Origin: Calonectria ilicicola
Taxonomy: Eukaryota > Ascomycota > Sordariomycetes > Hypocreales > Nectriaceae
Reading direction: 5' to 3'
DNA: 64,000 nt
Assembly (NCBI GenBank): GCA_020809705.1
Contig: CP085825.1
Span: forward strand, 3,348,001-3,412,000
The position numbers and the translations under genes are program-made. Under the pieces are notes generated by a model that had not been told where the DNA came from, searched no databases, and saw nothing but the letters and a program-made list of their open reading frames with translations. This document shows positions 55,980 through 64,000 of this stretch, piece after piece. Positions within the stretch are counted from its first letter, which is position 1, and each line of letters begins with the position of its first letter.

Positions 55980-56612
55980 TCACTCAATAGGTTCGGTAAA
56001 CACGGTCCCTGGTTCCACCTTTTCTTCGCGGCTTTGCCAGATATCTTCGCTGTTGGGCTTGCCGTCTCCGTACTTTGCGTACTCTTTATTTCGGTAGTGG
56101 GCACGGATGAGCTTCTCGCGCATCTCAGGTCCGTGGCTTCTGGTGCGCATGCAGAACCAAAAGTCATCCCAGTGCTCGCTGCAGGAGCGCATCTCGCCGT
56201 AGCGGTAGACTGCATTCCACTGACCACCCATCGAGTTGCACGCCCATGCCTGGTCAAAGGCCTGACGACAGCTCATGTCGGCGGGGAGAAGGGATTCGGA
56301 AAGGTCGTTGCCGACGGGAGCTTCGGCAATAGCTGGCTTGGCAGTGCGGGAGACGGAGCCCACAGAGAACCATGATGATATTGAGGACTGATCGGAAGGC
56401 TTTTGTGATGAGGATGATGTTGAGTCGGAGGGTTCGGACTTTGCGTTTAGAAGCTCGAGAAACTTTTCGATTTCGGGATCGGAGGATTGGTTGGATGCGG
56501 CGGATGAGTTCGAGGTGGAGGAGGCTGTTGATGTGGGAGGAGGGGCAGCCTCCTTGTCGGCTTGTGGCGCGGGCGCCTTTTCAGGCGCTGTCGAGTTCCA
56601 GAGCCAACCCAT
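55980..56612 (-). CDS. Emi1-like twin-Cx9C mitochondrial protein
   Basis: A single exon of 210 residues from the ATG at 56612. The first 110 residues are Ser/Pro/Ala-rich and variable. The conserved block then reads MSCRQAFDQAWACN, GGQWNAVYRYGEMRSC and SEHWDDFWFCMRTRS, followed by RAHYRNKEYAKY. Cysteines at about 115/125 and 144/154 make two Cx9C pairs, the pattern of intermembrane-space proteins oxidised by Mia40. The block is that of Emi1 (DUF3128), needed in yeast for early meiotic gene induction and respiratory function. The frame is open upstream, but the next ATG is the MGWLWN start used here, a typical N-terminus in filamentous fungi. It converges on Hsp70. Confidence 0.9.
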   Translation of the reverse strand: MGWLWNSTAPEKAPAPQADKEAAPPPTSTASSTSNSSAASNQSSDPEIEKFLELLNAKSEPSDSTSSSSQKPSDQSSISSWFSVGSVSRTAKPAIAEAPVGNDLSESLLPADMSCRQAFDQAWACNSMGGQWNAVYRYGEMRSCSEHWDDFWFCMRTRSHGPEMREKLIRAHYRNKEYAKYGDGKPNSEDIWQSREEKVEPGTVFTEPIE

Positions 56613-59035
56613 TTCAGAGTTGATCGAGGGCTTCTTGGTATAGTTTGGTGGTTTGGGTTCGATCAATTGAGCAATTGACCAGGATCGGCCGTGGGACTGT
56701 GTCCGATGTGCGAAACGCGAAAAGGTGGCAGGTTCTGGGGTCAATCGCTGGTGAGAAGATTTGGTGTGGGCGCAATGCTAGACATTAAAGCGAGTGCTGA
56801 CCGTGGCGCAAGAAAAGAGACCTCAATCAATGTCGTTGTTGCTATGTGTGAGGCTATCGGGGCATTAGTTTCTCCATGAAAGCGGCGTGCAATCGGCTGC
56901 CCTCGGGTGGTGCTCGGAAAAAGTCTGGATCCTGGTAGTGCGCTTTGCGCTTGACCCCGCAACCTCTTCCCAGAGTTCCCATTTCTCAATCAAAAATAGA
57001 TAATGTAGAAAAAAATAAGAGAAATAAGAAACAGGATATGTACGTGTAGCTTCAAGCAGTAAAAAGCAGTCAATGTCTCAATTGCCATTTAAGGAAGCTA
57101 TTGATGCCAGCTATTGAGGCCGCGATGCCAGGTGTGGGGCTTGGAGCTGGGATGCGAAGCACCCCGGCGGAGAGCATTGATAGGTCTAGCTGTTGCAGTC
57201 AGGTTGACCTGACCTAGTTGTTGTAAACTAGTCTGACTGACTGTTGTGTTTATCTGTTGCGGCCGGGCTGTTGATTTGATTAGCGGAGTCTCTTTTTGTT
57301 TCATATGCGATTCGCATGTATCTTGTGCGAAGTTTATATATGAGATTATGTGCGATTTACATGATCCAACTCAATTTATCTTCATCCGGCCTGGCCATCA
57401 CCGCCACTACTTCTATCATTAGCTACTACCACTGCTGCTATTATACACATTCAGGCCGGGATCGGGATGTGAAGCAGGACCTGAGTAGGGCTAGGCCCGG
57501 GGCACAGCTAATAGAACCATTTTAGAAGCAAGCTTCTTTAAATGGCATCTCTCATTTTTTTTTTTTTCCTGAAAAATTGTCTTCCGATCATAGAGGCACT
57601 TAAAATGATGGTGCCTCTTCAGCATTTACCACAATACGCGTCACAGGCTCAAGAATCAACATTGGGCAAAGACTATGATTCGATTGAGAGCAATCCTAGT
57701 TACGAGTATGCAATAAATACGGTGAGAGATGCGGTGTTCAAATTCGCGAGCTGTTGTGTAGCTTTTGGTTATGTCCTCATTGTTAACTCGATATCAACAT
57801 CGTGAACTCGACCTTTTCTGGCTTCGGAGCGTGTGAACGTAATCCAGTCCCTGAAAATTTCGAAGAGAGAGGTTCATTCTGTAGTTTAGCTGGTCTGCAG
57901 TCATATTCCTTATTGTAATCCAGCTTCTTGATGTTGAGAACATGAACTCGACCCTGAGTAGTCTGCAAACATGAAACAAAGGCGGCAAAGAACCAAAAGC
58001 GCAGCAACAAATACAAATATGGACAACAAGCAAACAGCTCTCCTTAAACAAGTATTCTTAGTAGCATTATTGTAATGCCAAGGTAAGGCGAGGGTAAACC
58101 TGGAGAGAGAATGGTTGTACGCCACTGCCTCCATATTGACAATGTGATTAGGCGGCAGTGTGAGGTGCGTGTGGGGGGCTGTTCTTTAAATACAAAACCC
58201 AGGTGGATTTGAGTTCTGATTTCTTCTTGACGTGGAGGATGGTCGTTTGTTCAATTAGACTAGGACCTTGGGCTTGAACTTTTTACATACCTCTACAGAG
58301 TTTCCCCCCAACGCCGTTTAGGAAACTCAGCGCCAAGGTAGACACGCACTACGATAGCGTTGGCTTTTGTCGAATTCTGTGCAAATCTAATCTTCACGGA
58401 GAATCTTTTTCTTTTCTTCAAGTGAAATCGAAGCCTAAGATGGCGATACAGTTGGTTAGGGCGAGTAGCCATGATGGTGAGTGGGGTGTTGATGGGGGAG
58501 CCGTTGTCTAGGGCGTTAGTGTGTTGGCTTTCGCTCACTTATATGCTGACCCCCTTCCTTAACTTTCCTATCGACTCCACATTCATCGTTGGAGTCGTTT
58601 AAGTGGTGTTCGGCTAGTTCGTGGGAACTAAGAAACATATCATCATTATCGGTGTAGGCTCACAGTTGACGCCTCTTCGTCCCGACCCATCCCAAGAAAA
58701 GATCATCACTGTCTCCCATGATGTCTTAGGAATAATACTCTCTCTAGCTGCCTTTCAGCCTGCTAGAAATTCTAAAGACGAAATATTTTCAGTGCCCCCT
58801 CTCCTTGTCCATGAGGTCCCGCCAGTCGACGATATGAGCAGCGCCTTCTAACCCACCCTAGCTCCCTACGACAGCTTCATGGGCGGTTTATTTGGTTACT
58901 AGCTGCGTTTTTATTATCCTTACTATCGCCGTTGTCACCGTTATCATCGGTACCAGGATCATTACCTCCAGATTCTCTCCTACCTCCTAGAGGATAGTTC
59001 GGACTGGGACCATGTACGCCTGCGCCGCCATCGTC
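56613..59035. other. gene-poor region upstream of Emi1
   Basis: About 2.4 kb. It holds the module-B copy at 56767-56878 and several short frames. One of them, on the minus strand from an ATG at 58472 to 58293, encodes 59 Arg/Lys-rich residues (MATRPNQLYRHLRLRFHLKK at its start) and might be a small gene or a decayed exon. I recognise nothing in it. A frame at 57542-57805 has no domain. Confidence 0.4.
56767..56878 (+). repeat. repeat module B, GC-rich copy
   Basis: This 112-bp stretch, 155 bp upstream of the Emi1 start codon, aligns with 59583-59697. Shared blocks include GGGCGCAA, AAGACCTCAATCAAT-like and GAGGYTATCGGGGCATT. This copy keeps G and C where the other has A and T. It may be part of the Emi1 promoter or leader that was copied, or a fragment of the same dispersed element. 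Confidence 0.65.
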
Positions 59036-59697
59036 CCTCTCCCCCCCTTCTTGCCTTAAGACAATCATCCTTTACCTCAACAAATAATTCAATTTTGAGG
59101 CGACTTAAGTGCTATATTTAAAGAATTACTTTTGATCTTGTCTAATCTTGCTACCTAACGAGTATATTAAATATCATAGGTGATAAGAGTTATCTGATGA
59201 TAACTAGCATCTGTTTTAGGATAGGGATAGAGAGAAGCGTGCGGGCGGGTTCTCGAGGTACTCGGTGAGATATAGCAAGGGTGTGGGGGGCGTCGGAGCT
59301 ATCTCATGACAGCCGGCGTGTGTTCTGGGATTGAGAGAAGTGTTTGGGCAGGCCCTCAAGGTACTTGGTAGGCTGCAGCAAAAGTTTGCGGGGGATGAAG
59401 GACAGAGGGACGGAGGGGAGGCCATTGGCGGTGTATGAAAATCGCCTGTGTCGGAAGTTGTTGGAAGCAGGGGAAGTCACAACTGTTGGAGCCAGGCTAC
59501 ATGGTTTTTATTTAAATTCTTAATTGAAGCAAAAGCAAGGGAAGTATAACTATATATCAATTGCTAAATATAAAGGTTTGACTGGGCGCAAGGTTAAACA
59601 CTAAAGCAAGTGCTAACTATAGCATAAGAAAAAAGACCTCAATCAATATCTTTGTTGCTATGCGTGAGGTTATCGGGGCATTTCCTAGTTTCTCCAC
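59036..59697 (+). repeat. AT-mutated mosaic repeat (modules A and B)
   Basis: The first 557 bp match module A at 43789-44187. From GGGCGCAAGG on, the sequence continues as module B of 56767-56878. Inside module A a unit of about 90 bp is present twice, near 59186-59285 and 59297-59385, and only once at 43.9 kb. Nearly all differences in the well-aligned parts are G to A or C to T, the signature of repeat-induced point mutation. No coding capacity. Confidence 0.72.
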
Positions 59698-60432
59698 GGG
59701 GTGGTGGTTTGAACATTGAATTACGGTGGCAGAGAAGAGCCTTTCTTTTTAAGATCGCCCTCCTTGAACCAGGAGATGCACTCGTGTGTGATTCACTGAA
59801 TAAGTCTGACCACCGACTGAGTTGATCATTGAATCACGGTTGCGAGCACAAACAGTTTGCGCATCGTGAATCACGGAGGAGCGGGCGCGGGAGAAACAGT
59901 TTGTTACAGTGGCTCATTACACAAATATTAAGCGGGAACAAGCATGTTTTCCTAAAACAGACAAAGAGGGCGAGGGAACCGGTTGCGTGATTCATCCTCG
60001 TGCGCAGATAAATAAACTGGCCACGCTCCTCATCCCCTTTCTCTTTTTTCTCTTCTCCAATATCATTAAAGGTGGCAGATACAACACCTTGAGTCGGCCT
60101 TCATGGTTTTCCCGACCAAGAAGCAATAAACTACCGTGTAAGTTTACCGATCTATTTTCTTGTGCCGCCTTATCGCTTGCCTGTCGCTGACCGTTCACTT
60201 GTAGTCCTGGTATCGCTGGAGGGCTGTGGCATCGCCTGTATTCCTGAGGGCAATATGAGCCCAGTGGTCGCTGTCATGGAGACGAGGTACATATGGCAGG
60301 CGCCCGCTTCAGTCGCTAACTATTTCTTGCAGCTACGATAGCACCAAGCTTCAGGTTGACAAGATGTCGCCGCTCCCGAAGAGCAGATGCGACAGGTCGA
60401 TTCACTTGTCATTTCTCTAGTTCAACATGGGA

Positions 60433-60840
60433 AGTGGAATCGACCACGCCCAACGCGCAAATCTCGAGCGTCTCTTGAAAAGATAGCAGGAATTCGATGC
60501 AGCTCAGAGATGCATTAAAAGGACGAACAGGACGCTCGAATTGCAAGTAAGTTTACTCATACATTCTTCTTACCCTACGAAGCTTTGCTCGTTCCATTTT
60601 GTTCGACATTCGCTAACAATTCATTCTCTTCGCTTAGGATCAGGAAAATGATTTTCATCACGAGGATAACAACAACGCAGAGGGTGACCAAATCGGTGAG
60701 TACATTTTCCACACCACAAAATTCTATGTATTGATTCTTTTCTAGGGTAATGATGATCAACCCGTCGACGATACGTGGAACGATGACGATCAGACTCATC
60801 CAGTCGCTGACTCGATGTCGCTTTCCGAAGTCGCGAAGCC
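60433..60840 (+). pseudogene. degenerate gene copy 1 (coiled-coil, acidic)
   Basis: A reading frame GIDHAQRANLERLLK runs into an in-frame TAG, then resumes as QEFDAAQRCIKR...LELQ. A good intron follows at 60547-60637 (GTAAGT, GCTAAC, TTAG), then an acidic Asp/Glu/Asn/His stretch and HPVADSMSLSEVAKP. The same modules recur at 61823-62650. The frame continues, with an ETIQAMEEYTNNKRAFKHNE segment, to about 60990 before stops. I do not recognise the protein; the retained intron shows it was once a normal gene. Confidence 0.55.
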
Positions 60841-61192
60841 TTTAGCTCAACAACACCCAGAGCAATTCGCAGAGACTATTCAAGCTATGGAGGAATATAC
60901 CAACAACAAGAGAGCCTTCAAGCATAATGAAGCCGCGAACAAGGAAGCCATATGTCATCTGCTAGAATACATCCCAAGTACAGTATATTGAAGCAAGGCG
61001 CCAACGAGGATGACATTGCCTGGTAACAACGTCTTCGTCGATGGGTCTGTGCCCAGGGTCCAGTCATTCTACCCACCGCCAAAGCTGACCTTGGAGATGT
61101 ATTCCGTGGTATACGGATCCCTTTTCTTGACAATGTACGCGCAGACGTTGCCCTCTTCCACGTCGTGACACCTCGTCAGACAAACTGGGTCT

Positions 61193-61804
61193 ATGGATTC
61201 CAAAAAACCGTTGGTTCGCTTTTTGATTCACTACACGCCACTTTCTGGCAACCTACAGGCACGCTTTACTACCCTCTTGGGCCAGAATGGACGTGGCGCT
61301 CTTGGTACCCACACTTTCATGGTTCGAATCGCGCACCAGGAATCACAAACTACCACTGTTGCTGAATGCAATGCGATCACAGCCATGAACGCACTAACTG
61401 AGGGTGAGCCAGCCGCCAAGTGGTGGGATCACACAATTGACTTCGCCACTTCCGAACACATACCGTGAGGAAACCTGTTGCACGCATATCCGCAACTAGC
61501 TGCCCGTGTTTTCGAGGGGAAGTACGACCTTGACCCTTACTTTAAGCGGAACATTGAGTCTCTCCAGTCTAAAATTTCTAGTTTCGTCTTGTTGACTAGG
61601 TGTCCTGGAGCAGGCAAGTCAACATTAGCCACAGAGGTTTGTGACGCGGTAGCACATGGTCCACCAATCCGAACTGGTTGGATTGAGCACAGCAACGAGG
61701 TTGCCCCTGTTACTACAGAGAATCAAGAAGAGCCTCATGCGAACACACTAGAGTACTTCGCGAAAAATCAGTGCACTTGGCGTTTCCATCGACGAGACCA
61801 CTGA
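61193..61804 (+). pseudogene. interrupted unknown ORF with GKST motif
   Basis: One frame runs 611 bp with a single in-frame TGA at 61466-61468. Before it lies TAMNALTEGEPAAKWWDHTI; after it comes HAYPQLAARVFEGKYDLDPY and LLTRCPGAGKSTLATEV. The last resembles a Walker A loop but has Arg where Gly/Ala is expected ([AG]-x4-GK[ST]). A different frame over 61130-61365 is also open. No family recognised. It may belong to the same decayed gene as the flanking copies. Confidence 0.4.
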
Positions 61805-61822
61805 GAGCTTGGCGTGGGATAC

Positions 61823-62650
61823 TGGAATCGATCAAGCTCAACGTGCCAGCCTTGAGCGTCTCTTGAGACAGCAAGACGAAGCCGACAAAGCTCATCGACG
61901 CATCGAAAGGGTGAACAGGAGAATGGAATCGCAAGTAAGTTTTGTCACCTTCGTTTATCTTATCGTGTACTTTCACCCAGCGTACTTGTCTCGAGAAGCC
62001 GTGGTCACTGAATTTCATTCGTTGCGGTTTCAATACTCGTGTTGAAATCGAGCTTTGTTTGACATTTGCTAACTACTCATCTACTTTAGGACCAAAATGA
62101 TGATTTCAATGGCCAGGATACCCACCATCAAGAAGATGACCAATGGGTAAATGTAACTATTCCAATTCAACCTCTTCATACCTATTATCATCTAGGATGA
62201 TGATCAAGCTTAGTCAAACACCAATGCGTGGGGTGACAATGATGAGAATTAGTCAGGAACGCCCGCCATCGCCCCAGGATGGGGTCTTGCAATGGATCAA
62301 GGTCTTGACTCCATGAATATCGACCGCGACGAGATGCAAAACAACATCGACCGAACTGGTCGGTTTGCTTGGGTAACAGCTACAAACAAGCTGGCATCCT
62401 ATGCGTGTGAGCGATTGAACCAAAGGTTGATTGGTAAACGTACCCTTCGCGTTTTCCTTTGGAAAAGAGAATTTGTGAATACCTTGAACCTCGATGCCGA
62501 GGAGCCACAAATGCCTCATCAACGATCTCTCGAAGGCAAACCCCGGCAAGAGGTTTCAATGACCAAAACCTAGCGTTGTACAAGCAGACTCAGTGGAAAG
62601 AGACTCATCCAGTCGCTGACTCGATATCGCTTTCCGGAGTCGCAAACCTG
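61823..62650 (+). pseudogene. degenerate gene copy 2 (coiled-coil, acidic)
   Basis: The copy begins GIDQAQRASLERLLRQQDEA and ends its first exon ...RRMESQ at an intron 61935-62089 (GTAAGT, GCTAAC, TTTAG). An acidic exon follows (DDFNGQDTHHQEDDQW). Further on, stops break the frame near 62213 and 62251. The block HPVADSISLSGVANL at about 62605-62650 matches copy 1, but an unrelated 300-bp segment lies in between. Homologous to 60433-60840; function unknown. Confidence 0.55.
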
Positions 62651-62832
62651 CGACTAAAAGCGGTGGACTCGACCGGGATTCTCTCTGGAAGTATGGGAAT
62701 CACAAAGGTGGAGGATGCAATTAGTATTCAACAAGATTAAATGGCCTTGATCGTTTAGACTAGCCCTGTATTTATTATTTAGTAAGAGGAATTAAAGAGA
62801 ATCAAGAGTGATAGACTGGTTGGGATCAGGTC

Positions 62833-63044
62833 TACAGTACAATCTCTAAAAGATTGTACCCCTCTACCTTTTTCCGCCATCTTCCTGCCAAATTTTAAAT
62901 AAATAAATAAACTAAATAAGTACTTGACTTATTTATTTATTTTCTTTGCTTTACTGTCAGATCGATATCTTCGGGCAGTTGAGTTCCATGCTGCTAAAGG
63001 TACGGAAGTCACAGAGGGACAATCTTTCAAAGGGTGTATTGTAC
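62833..63044 (+). mobile_element. hAT-like MITE, copy 2
   Basis: A 212-bp element with terminal inverted repeats: TACAGTACAATC...AAGATTGTACCCC on the left and its complement, seen as GGGACAATCTTT...GTATTGTA, on the right. Flanks ATCAGGTC (62825-62832) and CTCAGGTC (63044-63051) match in 7 of 8 bases, suggesting an 8-bp target duplication as made by hAT transposases; the exact right boundary is therefore uncertain by a base or two. The centre holds an (AAAT)n hairpin. Reverse orientation relative to the copy at 50.2 kb. No coding capacity. Confidence 0.8.
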
Positions 63045-64000
63045 TCAGGTCGCACACTCCACAGCGGGAGCCAACCACGTTCCCGCCGGGCTCTGACAAA
63101 ATGGGTTTCGCGCCACTCGGTTGTCGAACGAACAGACGAGGCTTTGCATTGCCAGATCCCTGACTGGCGTCCTTTGGACCGAACCGAGACGGCCCTTTGG
63201 CTCTACCGCCCGCTCCCACGGTTCCATGGCTTCGGCGACGGGTACCCTGGTCTGGTCTGGGCCCCCAGAGGGCTGGAGGCTCTCCGTTGGTCCTCGGGAA
63301 TGCTGTCATTCATTCAACCGTGTGCCTTTGCCACACTCCTCCCTCAGGGACGCTCCCTCTTCGGACCACTTCGGCATCATTTCGACACCTAGACGAGATA
63401 AATTACATGTTTCTTTTACAGCAAAATGATGGGGGCTATACAAGAGAGAAAATTTCCATGCGAAATCGGCAAAGCCGAACCGTGGTGAAACAAAGCGCAT
63501 GGGAGCAACCGTCCCCCTCCAGCACCATGACGCGATGGCTTACTCGCTTGCTCGCCCTGTTCTAGATAGTCAGCATTCTTTCCCGTCTTGATGGACGTCT
63601 CGTGATGGGTGCGCGGTAGACACTTGTAGCCTGCTTGTAGTGGTCGTTGTCGAGGGCCAACCAGTCGGAGTAGCGTTGCAGCCACCTAGGTAATAGCAGA
63701 GACATGCACGCGCGCAGTGCACACACATTTCCCGACTAGGCCATGGCACATGGGAAGCAGAGGCACCAGGTGAGCGAGCCGCGGCAGAGGGACAGTCTCG
63801 TGCTATCATCCACCGCCCGTGAAGCCAAGCGCAGGCAGGCAGGCATGATTCCCTTGACGTCGCTCCTGCCTGCTGCGAGCGTCTGGCTGAGGTCCCGATT
63901 TGGACGCCGCACACGCACCTGAAATTCGAAATCCACATTTCGCATTTCACCCCTCATCACGTCGCATCTTGCATCGTGGGGTCGTCCATCTTCTCCCCCT
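63045..64000. other. window end, no gene seen
   Basis: GC-richer sequence with overlapping short ORFs on both strands, none with a domain. A gene beginning beyond the window cannot be excluded. Confidence 0.4.

Noticed and set aside
57199..57212. TCAGGTTGACCTGA near-palindrome as an operator
   Set aside because: A single 14-bp near-palindrome with no adjacent start codon; not distinguishable from chance.
61318..61335. GGTTCGAATC resembling a tRNA B box
   Set aside because: No A box or cloverleaf can be drawn around it and it lies in decayed coding sequence.

Overview
The window is nuclear DNA of a filamentous ascomycete, probably a sordariomycete and perhaps a member of the Hypocreales. Genes carry short introns (45-151 nt, mostly 47-84) with GTRNGT donors and CTRAC-type branch sites. 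Intergenic spaces are long, and the proteins are typical fungal ones: a Cln3/Puc1 cyclin, Hsf1, Cwc27, Dbp6, the GPI3/PIG-A enzyme, Rgp1, Emi1, a DUF7918 protein and a 2EXR protein. No species can be named from sequence alone. I found no rRNA, tRNA, CRISPR array or virus.

Layout: 0-9 kb holds a G1 cyclin gene behind a long leader with short upstream ORFs, a PPIL3-type cyclophilin (Cyp10) and an unrecognised Cys/Lys-rich protein. 9.7-15.2 kb holds heat-shock factor Hsf1 and the spliceosomal cyclophilin Cwc27, both on the minus strand. 16-37 kb is a denser housekeeping stretch: a type II membrane glycosyltransferase-like protein, the DEAD-box helicase Dbp6 (divergent from GPI3), a BRD8/Bdc1-like bromodomain protein, a WDR62/MABP1-like WD40 protein, the Ypt6 exchange-factor subunit Rgp1, and a five-exon DUF7918 gene that only appears after splicing by eye. 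37-41.6 kb is gene-free. An aldehyde dehydrogenase (41.6-43.4) is followed by an accessory-looking stretch with a dispersed repeat, a seven-exon MFS transporter, a 2EXR-domain gene and a MITE. Cytosolic Hsp70 (52.9-55.0), with a step-type heat-shock element in its promoter, and the twin-Cx9C mitochondrial protein Emi1 (56.0-56.6) follow. The last 7 kb is decayed: an AT-mutated mosaic repeat, two degenerate copies of one intron-containing gene, an interrupted unknown ORF and a second MITE copy.

Themes: four protein-folding genes lie within about 48 kb (two cyclophilins, Hsf1, Hsp70), and Hsf1 would be expected to act on the Hsp70 promoter seen here. The main unusual structures are a roughly 63-residue Ser/Asp tract inside the second RecA domain of Dbp6, a pair of opposite-orientation hAT-like MITEs, recurrent (AAAT)n inverted repeats 3' of genes, and a repeat whose copies differ by strongly GC-to-AT transitions as expected from repeat-induced point mutation (RIP).
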